Positions 18,864 to 28,025 of a stretch of DNA of 64,000 nt are shown here, one piece after another. Source of the DNA: Leptothrix discophora. GTDB lineage: Bacteria > Pseudomonadota > Gammaproteobacteria > Burkholderiales > Burkholderiaceae_C. A program made the translations under genes and the position numbers. The stretch spans positions 186,001 through 250,000 of the forward strand of contig NZ_JAUZEE010000001.1 of assembly GCF_030705305.1 (NCBI RefSeq), written 5' to 3'. The notes below the pieces were generated by a model. That model did not search any database and was not told the DNA's origin. It was given only the letters and a program-made list of their open reading frames with translations. Position 1 is the first letter of the stretch. Each line of letters begins with the position of its first letter.

Positions 18864-19379
18864 TCACGCCTCCTCGTCGCCCCCCGCGTCGCCACCGCCG
18901 TTCTGCTGGTCGATCTGCTGCATGCGGTCGAGCATCTTCAGCAGGTAGTGCAGCGCGTGGCTCATGTCGTTGACCGAGAAGTCGCCCAGCACCTGCTCGT
19001 AGTAGGCATGGATCTTGGGCAGCGCCTGCTGCTGCCAGACGACATGGCCGGACTCGGTCATGCGCACGCGGCGCGAGCGCCGGTCGCGGTCATCGGGCGC
19101 ACTGACGATGTGGCCGTCGCGTTCCATGCGGCCGATCAGGCCGGACAGGTTCTGGCGGCTGACCATCAGGTAGCGCGCCAGCTCGCCCACGCCCATGCCG
19201 TCGACCACCTGTGGCCGCGACAGCGCGCCCAGCACGGCCCATTGCTGCGTGGTCAGCCCTTCGGCCTCGACCGCGCGGGTGCCGGTCTTGTGCAGCAGGT
19301 TGGCGCACTGGTAGAGGCGGAAGAAGAGCCGGTTGGCCAGGTCGATGCGCGTGCTCTGGTGGTGTTCGGTCGTGGCCAT
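18864..19379 (-). CDS. MarR-family transcriptional regulator
   Basis: A 171-residue winged-helix regulator shows LTTQQWAVLGALSRPQ, MGVGELARYLMVSRQNLSGLIGRMERDGH and the wing DRDRRSRRVRMTESG. Many MarR proteins near aromatic-acid genes respond to phenolic acids or their CoA esters. It has a short Gly/Asp/Glu-rich C-terminal tail. It lies between transporter 1 (convergent) and the AraC gene (same strand), so its target is unclear. Self-regulation or control of transporter 1 is a guess. Confidence 0.9.
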   Translation of the reverse strand: MATTEHHQSTRIDLANRLFFRLYQCANLLHKTGTRAVEAEGLTTQQWAVLGALSRPQVVDGMGVGELARYLMVSRQNLSGLIGRMERDGHIVSAPDDRDRRSRRVRMTESGHVVWQQQALPKIHAYYEQVLGDFSVNDMSHALHYLLKMLDRMQQIDQQNGGGDAGGDEEA

Positions 19380-19487
19380 GCGTGCGGGCTTGAAGGAGGG
19401 GCGGGCTGCGAATAGCCAGCATGTTGACGCAGTTTCGCGTGCACCGGGCGCCCGGCCGGCCTGCGGGCGGTGCGGGCCGGCGACGGG

Positions 19488-20435
19488 TCAGTCGAGGGAC
19501 GCGGCCACCGGCGCGCGTCGCGGCGGTGCCAGCTGGGCCTGCGCCAGCTCGCGGAACTCGGTCGGCGTGCAGCCGGTCTGCTTCTTGAAGAAGCGGCCGA
19601 AGTAGGCCTCGTCGGCATAGCCCAGCAGCGCGGCGATCTGCTTGACGCTGAGGATGGAGTAGACGAGCTCGCGCTCGGCCTCATGCACCACCCGCGCGCT
19701 GATCACGTCCAGCGCGGACATGCCCAGCACCTCGCGGCACAGGCGCGAGAGCTGGCCCGCGCTGATGCCCAGCGGGCTGGCGTAGTCGTCCAGCGAGAGC
19801 CGCTCGCGGTAGCGTTCATCGACCATCGCGCGGAAGCGCTCGACCTGCGCGGCCTTGCGGTTGCGCGTGCCGGCCTCGCCGTCCTCGCCGCTGTGCAGGA
19901 CCGCCTGGATGCGGGCGATCTGCACGAACACCGCCAGCAGCAGCGCCATGCCCGCGCTGGCCACGCCGCTGGGGTGCACGCGGGTCTCGCGGTCGAGCGC
20001 CTGGAACAGCGGCAGCAGCGCCTCGGCGTGGCGGCTCGCATCGCCGACGTCGTCGAGCAGGCCGATCGCCAGCGGCTTGCGGATCTGCGCCACCAGCGCC
20101 GGCGCGGCCACCGCGGCGATCGACTCCAGCGGACGCTGCGCGGCCGTCACCACCGGACCGTCGACCTCCGGCAACCAGTCGAAGCCGTGCACGTGCCGGC
20201 TCGGCACCACGATCAGCGCGGGTGCGCGCAGCGTGTGGCGCTCGCCGTCGATCAGCACGTCGCCGCCGCCCTGGGTCAGGTAGAGCACCTGGATCATGCC
20301 GTCGTGCACATGCGGATCGATGCGGTAGTCGTGCATCGATGAACGCTCGTGGATCTGCTCGATGTGGACCATGTCCAGCCAGGCCGGCTGGGCCTCGTGG
20401 CCATAGAGCGCGTAGTTCGGGATGCGCGAGTTCAT
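19488..20435 (-). CDS. AraC-family regulator, PobR-like
   Basis: A 315-residue activator has an N-terminal cupin-like sensor (SMHDYRIDPHVHDGMIQVLY, ALIVVPSRHVHGFDW) and two C-terminal helix-turn-helix motifs (LSLDDYASPLGISAGQLSRL; KQIAALLGYADEAYFGRFFK). The IPNYALYGHEAQ...HIEQIHERSSMHDY start resembles AraC-type activators of 4-hydroxybenzoate hydroxylase (PobR). It diverges from the SDR/flavoprotein operon at 20549 and probably activates it, perhaps sensing a hydroxybenzoate-like acid. The ATG at 20435 has GGGAG upstream; longer reading enters the shared promoter region. Family sure, effector inferred. Confidence 0.88.
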   Translation of the reverse strand: MNSRIPNYALYGHEAQPAWLDMVHIEQIHERSSMHDYRIDPHVHDGMIQVLYLTQGGGDVLIDGERHTLRAPALIVVPSRHVHGFDWLPEVDGPVVTAAQRPLESIAAVAAPALVAQIRKPLAIGLLDDVGDASRHAEALLPLFQALDRETRVHPSGVASAGMALLLAVFVQIARIQAVLHSGEDGEAGTRNRKAAQVERFRAMVDERYRERLSLDDYASPLGISAGQLSRLCREVLGMSALDVISARVVHEAERELVYSILSVKQIAALLGYADEAYFGRFFKKQTGCTPTEFRELAQAQLAPPRRAPVAASLD

Positions 20436-20465
20436 GCGGGTTTCTCCCAGGAGTCCGTGCACGAA

Positions 20466-20493
20466 TTGTCCGACTCTCTGCCGCGTTTGTCGA
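20466..20493. promoter_or_regulatory. Direct repeats, possible AraC activator site
   Basis: TTGTCCGA (20466-20473) and TTGTCGA (20487-20493) are direct repeats with starts 21 bp apart, two helical turns. They lie between the AraC gene and the operon it faces. This arrangement is typical of AraC-family binding sites. Confidence 0.45.
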
Positions 20494-20548
20494 TTGAGGC
20501 CGGCGCCCCTCGTTCCTACGATCCGCCCCACGCCAACAAGGAGATGTG

Positions 20549-21496
20549 GTGGACGCGACTTCCCCGATGCGTGGCTTGCAGGCTGGCGCCCAAGCAGCTG
20601 AGAAGCCCGAAAAGTCTGGTATCCAGGACGGTGGTCCTGACCTCGCGCGGGCCCGTCACTGGCTCGGCCTGGCGGGCCGCGTGGTGGTCGTCAGCGGCGC
20701 GGCCAGTGGCATCGGCCGGGCCATCGCGCAGGGGCTGTGCGAGGCGGGTGCCAAGGTCGCGCTGATCGACCGCGACGCCGACGGCGTGCAGGTCGCGGCC
20801 GATGCGTTGCGCGCCGCCGGTGCGGACGTGCTGGGCCTGGCCTGCGACATCGCCGACGAGGCCGGCGTGCGCGCCGCCGCCGAGCGCGTGCGCCGCGAGC
20901 TGGGCCCCGTCGAGGGCCTGGTCAACAACGCCGGCCTGCTGCGCGCCGGCCCGCTGGCCGAGGTCACGCTGGCGGACTGGAACACCGTGCTGGCGGTCAA
21001 CCTGACCGGCTACCTGCTGTGCTCGCGCGAGTTCGGCGCCGACATGCGAGCGGCCGGTCGCGGCAGCATCGTGCACATCGCCAGCATCTCGGCGCTGCAC
21101 CCGCAGACCCGCAGCGGCGCCTACAGCGCCAGCAAGGCCGGCGTGCTGCTGCTCAACAAGCAGCTGGCGGCCGAGTGGGGGCCGCTGGGCGTGCGCAGCA
21201 ACGCGGTCTGCCCCGGAATGATCCGCACCGCGCTGTCGGCCCGCTTCTACGAGGAACCCGGCTTCGAGGCCCGTCGCGCCGCCGTCACCGCCAGCCGCCG
21301 CGTCGGCGAGCCGGTCGACATCGCCGAGCCGGCGTTGTTCCTGCTGAGCGAGCGCGCGGCCTACGTCAACGGCACCGAGCTGGTGGTCGACGGCGGGCTG
21401 GACTGCATGTTGATGGACATGGTGCCGCGCCCCGGCTTCAACGACACGCGCTGCGCGCCGGTCGAAGCCGCCAGCGCTGTGCCGGCCTCCCACTGA
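20549..21496 (+). CDS. Short-chain dehydrogenase/reductase (SDR 1)
   Basis: A 315-residue classical SDR has an extended N-terminus of about 40 residues. VVVSGAASGIGRAIA is the cofactor motif, NNAG is present, and the catalytic Ser and YSASK are in SISALHPQTRSGAYSASK. Aspartate in VALIDRDADG favours NAD. It probably oxidises a ring hydroxyl to a ketone ahead of the flavoprotein that follows 19 bp downstream. The start is probably the GTG at 20549, 5 nt after AAGGAG; the GTG at 20546 is only 2 nt after it. The substrate is unknown. Confidence 0.88.
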   Translation: MDATSPMRGLQAGAQAAEKPEKSGIQDGGPDLARARHWLGLAGRVVVVSGAASGIGRAIAQGLCEAGAKVALIDRDADGVQVAADALRAAGADVLGLACDIADEAGVRAAAERVRRELGPVEGLVNNAGLLRAGPLAEVTLADWNTVLAVNLTGYLLCSREFGADMRAAGRGSIVHIASISALHPQTRSGAYSASKAGVLLLNKQLAAEWGPLGVRSNAVCPGMIRTALSARFYEEPGFEARRAAVTASRRVGEPVDIAEPALFLLSERAAYVNGTELVVDGGLDCMLMDMVPRPGFNDTRCAPVEAASAVPASH

Positions 21497-21515
21497 CCTT
21501 CACGAGGAAACCCCG

Positions 21516-23306
21516 ATGAACACGAGCAACTGCGACGTCCTGGTGATCGGCTCCGGTGCCGGCGGCCTGTCCGCGGCGGTGACCGCGCGCCAGGCCGACC
21601 TGGACGTGATCGTGGCCGAGAAGGCCCCCGTCTTCGGCGGCACCACCGCCTTCAGCGGCGGCGTGCTGTGGATCCCCGGCAACCGGCATGCCCGGGCCCA
21701 GGGCATCGTCGACAGCCAGGACGCCGCCCGGGAGTACCTGCGCCGCGAGACCGGCGCATGGTTCAACGAGGCCGCCAGCGAGCTGTTCCTCGACCATGCC
21801 GCCGAGATGGTCGACTGGTTCGAGCGCGAGACGTCGGTGAAGTTCGTGCCGACGCTCTACCCGGACTACCACCCGGACGTGCCCGGTGGCGCCGACGTCG
21901 GCCGCTCCATCCTGGCCGCGCCCTTCGACATCCGCGGCCTCGGCGCCGACATGGCGCGGCTGCGCCCGCCGCTGAAGACCATCACCTTCATCGGCATGAT
22001 GTTCAACTCGTCCAATGCGGACCTGAAGCACTTCTTCCGCGCGACGAAGTCGCTGACGTCCTTCTTCTATGTGTGCAGGCGCCTGGCCACCCACCTCAAG
22101 GAACTGGCGATCTACCGGCGCGGCGTGCAGGTCACCAGCGGCAACGCGCTGGCCGCGCGGCTGGCCAAGTCCGCGCTGGACCTGGGCGTCCCGATCTGGA
22201 CCGACAGCCCGGCGCGTCGCCTGATCGTCGAGGACGGTCGTGTGGTCGGCGCGGTGCTGCAGCGCGACGGCGTCGACCAGGTCGTGCGTGCGCGACATGG
22301 CGTGGTGCTGGCCTGCGGCGGCTTCCCGCACGACCGCGAGCGCATCGCCCAGGCCTATCCGCACCTGCGCCGCGGCGGCGAGCACCTGTCGCCGGTGCCG
22401 GTGGACAACACCGGCGACGGCATCCGGCTGGCCGAGACGGTGGGGGCGAAGCTGGAGATCCGCTTCCCGTCGACCTCCGCCTGGATGCCGGTCTCGAAGG
22501 TGCCCTACGCGGACGGCAGCCACGGCGTCTTCCCACACCTGCTGGACCGCTACAAGCCCGGCATCATCGGCGTGACCCGCGACGGTCGACGCTTCTGCAA
22601 CGAGTCGGAGTCGTATCACGACGTCGGCGCGGCCATGATCAAGGCCTGCGAAGGCCAGGCCGAGACCGCGATGTGGCTGGTCTGCGACCAGCAGGCGCTG
22701 TCGCGCTACGGCCTGGGCCACGTCAAGCCCGCGCCGATGCCGCTGGCCGGCCCGATCCAGCGCGGCTACCTGCTGCGGGGCCGCACGCTGGAAGAACTGG
22801 CGGCGCAAGCCGGCATCGACGCCGCCGGGCTGGTGCGCACGGTGGCCGAGTACAACGAGGGCGCGCGCGAGGGCGTCGACCGCCAGTTCGGCCGTGGCAC
22901 GACCCGCTTCAACCGCTACCTGGCCGATCCGGAGAACCAGCCCAACCCCTGCGTCGCGCCGATCGGGCAGGGCCCGTACTACGCGGTCAAGGTCATCATG
23001 GGCGACCTGGGCACCTTCGACGGCCTGGACACCACGCCGCAGGGCGAGGTGCTGGATGCCGAGCACCACGTCATCCCCGGCCTCTACGCGGTGGGCAACG
23101 ACCGGGCCAGCATGATGGGCGGCAACTACCCGGCCGCCGGCATCACGCTGGGCCCGAACATGACCTTCGGCTGGCTGACCGCGCGGCTGATCGTGCAGCG
23201 GGCCTGCGAGTCGAATCCCGACCCGGCGCATCCGGCCGACGCGGCACAGGCTCAGTCGTCGAGCCAGCCTGCCGCAACGCCCGCCCAGGAGGCCGCGCAT
23301 GCCTGA
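21516..23306 (+). CDS. FAD-dependent 3-ketosteroid-dehydrogenase-like flavoprotein (1)
   Basis: This 596-residue flavoprotein belongs to the FAD_binding_2 family (fumarate reductase / 3-ketosteroid dehydrogenase). The dinucleotide motif VIGSGAGGLSA is at residues 10-20, and VFGGTTAFSGGVLWIP follows. Residues resembling the KstD tyrosines are visible: LYPDYHPDVPGG, CNESESYHDVG and GQGPYYAVKVIMGDLGT. YAVGNDRASMMGGNYPAAGI closes the FAD domain. Such enzymes insert a double bond next to a ring ketone. Lying between two SDRs, it may desaturate an oxo-cyclohexane acid or a steroid-like ring. The substrate is inferred. Confidence 0.88.
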   Translation: MNTSNCDVLVIGSGAGGLSAAVTARQADLDVIVAEKAPVFGGTTAFSGGVLWIPGNRHARAQGIVDSQDAAREYLRRETGAWFNEAASELFLDHAAEMVDWFERETSVKFVPTLYPDYHPDVPGGADVGRSILAAPFDIRGLGADMARLRPPLKTITFIGMMFNSSNADLKHFFRATKSLTSFFYVCRRLATHLKELAIYRRGVQVTSGNALAARLAKSALDLGVPIWTDSPARRLIVEDGRVVGAVLQRDGVDQVVRARHGVVLACGGFPHDRERIAQAYPHLRRGGEHLSPVPVDNTGDGIRLAETVGAKLEIRFPSTSAWMPVSKVPYADGSHGVFPHLLDRYKPGIIGVTRDGRRFCNESESYHDVGAAMIKACEGQAETAMWLVCDQQALSRYGLGHVKPAPMPLAGPIQRGYLLRGRTLEELAAQAGIDAAGLVRTVAEYNEGAREGVDRQFGRGTTRFNRYLADPENQPNPCVAPIGQGPYYAVKVIMGDLGTFDGLDTTPQGEVLDAEHHVIPGLYAVGNDRASMMGGNYPAAGITLGPNMTFGWLTARLIVQRACESNPDPAHPADAAQAQSSSQPAATPAQEAAHA

Positions 23307-23679
23307 GCTGCATCCCGCCGTCCTGGCCGCGGCGGCCAAGCCGCTGGTCGACCACCGCGTCTACACCATCACCTTGCGCCGCATGGGCGAGTTCATCGAG
23401 GTCTTCGACCGCCTGGCCATGCCGGTGCTGATGGCCACGCTGGGTCATCCGCTGGGCTTCTGGACCAGCGTGGTCGGGCCGCAGAACCAGTTCGTGCACC
23501 TGTGGGGCTACGACAGCCTGGCCGACTACGAGGCGCGCTGCCGCGCCCGTGACAGCCACCCCGGTTTCCCGGCCTACCTGGCCGCCTCCGGCCACCTGAT
23601 CACCGCCCAGGAGACCCGCCTGATCCGCCGCGCCGAGCTGCCGCTGTTGCAAGCCTGGATGCCGGGAGCGTCGGCATGA
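23299..23679 (+). CDS. NIPSNAP-family protein, single domain
   Basis: A 126-residue ferredoxin-like fold protein shows [18 protein letters not shown] and the conserved [21 protein letters not shown], typical of NIPSNAP. The biochemical role of the family is unclear. It overlaps the flavoprotein gene by 8 bp and the next SDR by 4 bp (ATGA), so it is tightly coupled to both. A second, tandem NIPSNAP protein occurs at 39517 in a related operon. Confidence 0.85.
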   Translation: MPELHPAVLAAAAKPLVDHRVYTITLRRMGEFIEVFDRLAMPVLMATLGHPLGFWTSVVGPQNQFVHLWGYDSLADYEARCRARDSHPGFPAYLAASGHLITAQETRLIRRAELPLLQAWMPGASA

Positions 23680-24482
23680 CGGCGCAGGCGATGAACGGCC
23701 GCGTCGCCGTCGTCACCGGCGCAGCCGACGGCATCGGCTGGGCCACCGCGCAGCGCCTGGCGGCCGACCACGCCCATGTCGTCGTGCTCGACCTGCGCGC
23801 CGATGCGGCGGTCGCGCGGGCTGCCGGGCTGGGTCCCGAGCACCTCGGCCTGGGTTGCGACGTGGCGCAGGAAGCGTCGGTTGCCACGGCCGTCGCAGCG
23901 GTGCTGGCCGCCTTCGGCCGCATCGACACGCTGGTCAACAACGCCGGCATCGGCGACCAGGCCGGCGCCACCGTGGACCAGGACGTCGGCGCCTTCGACC
24001 GCGTGCTGGGCGTGCACCTGCGCGGCACCTTCCTGATGAGCCGCGACGTCGGCCGCGTGATGCTGGCGCAGGGCGGCGGCGCGATCGTCAACCTGGCCTC
24101 GATCGTGGCCTCCGCCGGCATCCCCGGCCGCAATGCCTACGGCGCGGCCAAGGCCGGCATCGTCGGCATGACGCAGGCCATGGCGGTCGAGTGGGGCCTG
24201 CACGGCGTGCGCGTCAACGCGGTCGCGCCGGGCTACGTGCGCACCGCGCTGGTCGATCGGCTGGCCGTGCAGGGTGCGCTGAAGACCGAGGCCATCGAGG
24301 CCCGCACGCCCATGGGCCGCATGGGCCGCCCTGACGAGATCGCCGAGGCGATCGCCTTCCTGGCCTCGCCGGCGGCGAGCTACGTCACCGGCACGGTGCT
24401 CAAGGTCGACGGCGGCTGGACCGCCCATGGCGGAACGATCCCGGCGGTGCCGCCGGTGGTCGGGCAGGGCGACACACGCTGA
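23676..24482 (+). CDS. Short-chain dehydrogenase/reductase (SDR 2)
   Basis: A 268-residue classical SDR has [25 protein letters not shown], the catalytic serine in [10 protein letters not shown] and YGAAK in [12 protein letters not shown]. Aspartate in VVLDLRAD suggests NAD. It starts inside the NIPSNAP stop codon (ATGA). With SDR 1 it would give two ring-alcohol oxidation steps around the flavoprotein. The specific reaction is unknown. Confidence 0.9.
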   Translation: MTAQAMNGRVAVVTGAADGIGWATAQRLAADHAHVVVLDLRADAAVARAAGLGPEHLGLGCDVAQEASVATAVAAVLAAFGRIDTLVNNAGIGDQAGATVDQDVGAFDRVLGVHLRGTFLMSRDVGRVMLAQGGGAIVNLASIVASAGIPGRNAYGAAKAGIVGMTQAMAVEWGLHGVRVNAVAPGYVRTALVDRLAVQGALKTEAIEARTPMGRMGRPDEIAEAIAFLASPAASYVTGTVLKVDGGWTAHGGTIPAVPPVVGQGDTR

Positions 24483-24500
24483 GGTCGACCGGCCGAACCC

Positions 24501-24528
24501 AGAACACAGAACACAAAACACAGAACAC
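24501..24528 (+). repeat. Four tandem 7-bp AGAACAC units
   Basis: The units AGAACAC, AGAACAC, AAAACAC and AGAACAC run head to tail just before the GGAG ribosome-binding site of the permease gene at 24542. The stretch is unusually A-rich for this genome and would form an unstructured mRNA leader. Confidence 0.75.
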
Positions 24529-24541
24529 AGGAGACATCGAC

Positions 24542-25390
24542 ATGACCATCCACCTCTTCAATGGCCTCGTCTACGGCGCGCTGCTGATCGTGATGTGCTC
24601 GGGCCTGGCGCTGATCTACGGCCTGCGCCGGGTCGTCAACTTCGCCCACGGCTCGCTCTACATGCTGGGCGCCTACATCGGCTATTCGGTCGCGCTGCAA
24701 AGCAACTTCTGGGTCGCGCTGGTGGTTGCGCCGGCCGTCATGGCCGTGCTGGGCGTGGTGATCGACCGCTGGGGCTTCCGTCTGCTGCAGGACCGCGATC
24801 CGCTGTCGGTCGTGCTGGTCACCTTCGGCGGCCTGCTGGTGATCGAGGACTTCGTGCAGACCGTCTGGGGCAAGAGCAACCTGTCGGTCAGCGCACCGGC
24901 CGAGCTGGCCTTCTCGGTCGACCTGTGGGGCACGCCGGTGCCGGCCTACCGGCTGGGCGTGATCGTGGTCGGCGCGGCCGTCGCGATCGGCCTGACGCTG
25001 TGGCTGCGCTACTCGAAGGTCGGCCTGTTCGTGCGCGCGGCCAGCACCGACCCGGTGACCACCGCGATGCAGGGCGTGCACACCGACGCGCTCAGCGCGA
25101 TGGTGGTTGGCCTGGGCACGGCGCTGGCCGGCCTGGCCGGCGTGGTCGCCGCGCCCTTCCTGTCGCTGTCGCCGTCGATGAGCAGCGACGTGATCATCGA
25201 CAGCTTCGTGGTCGTCGTGATCGGTGGCCTGGGCAGCCTGGCCGGTGCCTTCGTGGCCGCGATGGCGCTGGGCCTGGTGCAGGCGCTCGGCGCCGTCTGG
25301 CTGCCCGATGCGTCGGTGCTGCTGCCCTTCCTGCTGATGGTGGCGATCCTGCTGTGGAAGCCGGCCGGCTTCGCGGGCAGCCGCACCTGA
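24542..25390 (+). CDS. Liv-type ABC transporter permease, LivH-like (transporter 2)
   Basis: A 282-residue inner-membrane permease has the LivH pattern LALIYGLRRVVNFAHGSLYMLGAY near the N-terminus and VVVVIGGLGSLAGAFVAAM near the C-terminus. CAGGAG precedes the ATG by about 8 nt. It opens the transporter part of the SDR/flavoprotein gene cluster and pairs with the LivM-like permease 54 bp downstream. Confidence 0.95.
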   Translation: MTIHLFNGLVYGALLIVMCSGLALIYGLRRVVNFAHGSLYMLGAYIGYSVALQSNFWVALVVAPAVMAVLGVVIDRWGFRLLQDRDPLSVVLVTFGGLLVIEDFVQTVWGKSNLSVSAPAELAFSVDLWGTPVPAYRLGVIVVGAAVAIGLTLWLRYSKVGLFVRAASTDPVTTAMQGVHTDALSAMVVGLGTALAGLAGVVAAPFLSLSPSMSSDVIIDSFVVVVIGGLGSLAGAFVAAMALGLVQALGAVWLPDASVLLPFLLMVAILLWKPAGFAGSRT

Positions 25391-25444
25391 GTCGCGTCCG
25401 AGCCCTTCGACGCCGCCCGTCCACCCGCCCCGCGAGGACCTTCC

Positions 25445-26482
25445 ATGACCCCCGTGCAACTCCTGCTGTCCGCCGCCGGCGCGATGGCCGTCGGTGTCGC
25501 CGTCGCCTTCGGCGTGGCCTCCGGCACCGTGCTGTCGCTGCTCACGCAGGCGACCATCTACGCGATCTTCGCCCTCGGCGTGGGCCTGCTGCTGCGCCAG
25601 AACGGCATGGTCAGCTTCGGCCACGCGCTGTACTTCGGCGCCTCGGGCTATGTCGTCGCCATCCTGCTGCAGCTCAAGGCCATGCCGGCGGAATGGGCCG
25701 TGCTGGTCGCCATCGCCGGCCTGGCCGTGCTGGCCTTCGTGGTGGGCCTGGTGATCGTGCGCGTGCCCGGCGTCGCCTTCGGCATGCTGACGCTGGCGAT
25801 CGGCCAGATGGCCTACCTCACCGCCTCGCGCTCACGCGGCCTGACCGGCGGCGCGGACGGCATGTCGATCGACTGGCCGTCGACGCTGTTCGGCCTGCCG
25901 ATCTCGCTCATCACCAAGCCGGCCGGGCTGCTGCTGGTCAGCTGGGGTTCGCTGGTGCTGGCCCTGCTGCTGCTCGCGCTGCTGCTGCGCTCGCGCTTCG
26001 GCGCCATCACCGAGGCGGTGCGCGACAACGAGGAGCGGGCCCGCTTCATCGGCATCCGCACGCTGCTGCCGCGTGCGGCGGTCTACGCGCTGTCGGCCGC
26101 CGTCACCGCGCTGGCCGGCGTGCTGGCGGCCCTCAACACCGGCTTCATCTCGCCCGAGTCGTTGCACTGGAGCCTGTCCGGCGTGGCCCTGATGATGGTC
26201 GTGGTCGGCGGCACCCGCGTGCTGTGGGGGCCGGCGCTGGGCGCGGCCGTCTACTTCCTGGCCAAGGACGTGCTGGGCGACCACGCGCAGCACTGGATGG
26301 CGATCTTCGGCATCGCGCTGATCGTGGTGATCGTGTTCGCGCCCGAGGGCCTGTCGGGCTACCTGCAGCGGCTGTGGACGCGCCGCCCTTCCGCGCAGGC
26401 TGTCGCGCCCGCTGCGTCGCGGACCACGCCGTCGACCGCCCCGTCGACCACCCCGGCGACAGCCCCGGCAATCACCCACTGA
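25445..26482 (+). CDS. Liv-type ABC transporter permease, LivM-like (transporter 2)
   Basis: A 345-residue membrane permease shows IFALGVGLLLRQNGMVSFGHALYFGASGY and ITEAVRDNEERARFIGI, the LivM signatures. The C-terminal 30 residues are a low-complexity Ala/Thr/Pro/Ser tail, encoded by short imperfect repeats of the type ACCGCCCCGTCG. The tail is cytoplasmic by topology and probably not needed for transport. Confidence 0.94.
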   Translation: MTPVQLLLSAAGAMAVGVAVAFGVASGTVLSLLTQATIYAIFALGVGLLLRQNGMVSFGHALYFGASGYVVAILLQLKAMPAEWAVLVAIAGLAVLAFVVGLVIVRVPGVAFGMLTLAIGQMAYLTASRSRGLTGGADGMSIDWPSTLFGLPISLITKPAGLLLVSWGSLVLALLLLALLLRSRFGAITEAVRDNEERARFIGIRTLLPRAAVYALSAAVTALAGVLAALNTGFISPESLHWSLSGVALMMVVVGGTRVLWGPALGAAVYFLAKDVLGDHAQHWMAIFGIALIVVIVFAPEGLSGYLQRLWTRRPSAQAVAPAASRTTPSTAPSTTPATAPAITH

Positions 26483-26507
26483 TCCCCGCGTCCCGCAGGA
26501 GAACCCC

Positions 26508-27227
26508 ATGACCGACTACGTGCTCCAGACCGAGGACGTCGCGATCCACTACGGCGGCGTGAAGGCGCTCGACGGCGTCGCGCTGACCCTTGAACGTGGC
26601 CAGATCCGCGGCCTGATCGGCCCCAACGGCGCGGGCAAGTCCACCGTCATCGACGCCATCACCGGCCGCCGCCGCCTGACCCGCGGCAAGGTCACGCTCG
26701 GCGGCCAGGACGTGAGCGCGCTGGGCGTGGTCGAACGCCGCCAGCGCGGCCTGTCGCGCAGCTTCCAGCGCACCAGCGTGTTCGGCCAAATGCGGGTGCG
26801 CCAGCAGGTCGAACTGGCGTCGCACCAGATGGGCGCGGACGATCCCGGTGCCGATGCCGATGACGTGCTGCAGGAGCTGTCGCTGGACCGCATGGCCGAC
26901 ACGCTGGCGGTCGACCTCGGCTATGGCGAGCAGCGCCGGCTGGACCTCGCGCTGGCGCTGGTCGGCCGTCCCAGCGTGTTGCTGCTGGACGAGCCGATGG
27001 CCGGCCTGTCGGTGCAGGAGTCGCTCGACCTGGCCCAGCACCTGAAGGCCCTGACGACCCGCCGCAAGGTCTCGGTGCTGCTGGTCGAACACGACATGGA
27101 CGTGGTCTTCGGCATCTCCGACCAGGTCACCGTGTTCGAGCTCGGCCGCGTCATCGCGCAGGGCAGCCCGGCCCAGGTGCGGGCCGACCCCCGGGTGCGC
27201 GAGGCCTACCTCGGCAGCGCGGCCTGA
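26508..27227 (+). CDS. Liv-type ABC transporter ATPase, LivG-like (transporter 2)
   Basis: A 239-residue ATPase has Walker A GPNGAGKS, a signature region LGYGEQRRLDLALALVG, Walker B VLLLDEPMAGLSV and H-loop VEHDMDVVF. The C-signature is YGEQ, the usual LivG variant of SGGQ. CAGGAG precedes the ATG. It forms the ATPase pair with the gene at 27282. Confidence 0.95.
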   Translation: MTDYVLQTEDVAIHYGGVKALDGVALTLERGQIRGLIGPNGAGKSTVIDAITGRRRLTRGKVTLGGQDVSALGVVERRQRGLSRSFQRTSVFGQMRVRQQVELASHQMGADDPGADADDVLQELSLDRMADTLAVDLGYGEQRRLDLALALVGRPSVLLLDEPMAGLSVQESLDLAQHLKALTTRRKVSVLLVEHDMDVVFGISDQVTVFELGRVIAQGSPAQVRADPRVREAYLGSAA

Positions 27228-27281
27228 CGCGTCCCGAACCGCACCGACGGCCAGAACACCCGATCACGACGAGGCACCACG

Positions 27282-27983
27282 ATGTCCACCCCCTTGCTTG
27301 AACTCGAAGGCGTCCAGTCCTACTACGGCTCGGCGCACATCCTCCACGGCCTCGACCTGCGCGTGAACGCGGGCGAGCGCGTCGCGCTGATCGGCCGCAA
27401 CGGCGTGGGCAAGACCACCGTCGTCAACACCGTGCTGGGCCTGGCCGCGCTGCGCGGCGGGCGCGTCGCGCTGGCCGGCCGCGCGATGCCGAGGCCGCGA
27501 ACCTACATGGCCGCGCAGCGCGGCGTCGTGGTCGTGCCGCAGGGCCGCCGCATCGTTGCCAACCTGACGGTCGAGGAGAACCTCAAGCTCGGTGCCGCCA
27601 CCGGCCGCACGGGCCACTGGACGGTGCCGGAGGTCTACAAGCTCTTCCCCATCCTGCAGGAGCGCGCCCACACGCCCGGCACCGCCCTGTCCGGTGGCCA
27701 GCAGCAGATGCTGGCGGTCGGTCGCGCGCTGATGGCCAACCCGTCGCTGATCCTGCTGGACGAGCCCACCGAGGGCCTTGCGCCGGTGATCGTCGACCAG
27801 CTCGGCGTGATCTTCAACGAGGTCGCGCGCCAGGGCACCGCACTGCTGCTCATCGAGCAGAACATGACCCTGGTCGCGCGCGTCGCCGAACGCTATTGCG
27901 CGATGGCCAAGGGCTCGGTCGTCGCCCAGGGCGTGGTCGCGCAGACCAGCCTCGACGAGCTGCACGCTCACGTGATGGTCTGA
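27282..27983 (+). CDS. Liv-type ABC transporter ATPase, LivF-like (transporter 2)
   Basis: A 233-residue ATPase has Walker A GRNGVGKT, signature ALSGGQQQMLAVGRALM, Walker B LILLDEPTEGLAP and H-loop IEQNMTLV. VVVPQGRRIVANLTVEENL is LivF-like. It is followed by three 25-bp tandem repeats and then the binding protein, so here the binding protein is last in the operon, unlike transporter 1. Confidence 0.95.
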   Translation: MSTPLLELEGVQSYYGSAHILHGLDLRVNAGERVALIGRNGVGKTTVVNTVLGLAALRGGRVALAGRAMPRPRTYMAAQRGVVVVPQGRRIVANLTVEENLKLGAATGRTGHWTVPEVYKLFPILQERAHTPGTALSGGQQQMLAVGRALMANPSLILLDEPTEGLAPVIVDQLGVIFNEVARQGTALLLIEQNMTLVARVAERYCAMAKGSVVAQGVVAQTSLDELHAHVMV

Positions 27984-28025
27984 GGACCTCGCGTCGCCGA
28001 CACAGGCAGCGCAAACCCCTTTTTC

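Noticed and set aside
21516-23306. Fumarate reductase or succinate dehydrogenase flavoprotein
   Set aside because: It shares the FAD fold but lacks the covalent-FAD His motif and dicarboxylate signatures, and has KstD-like tyrosine motifs instead.
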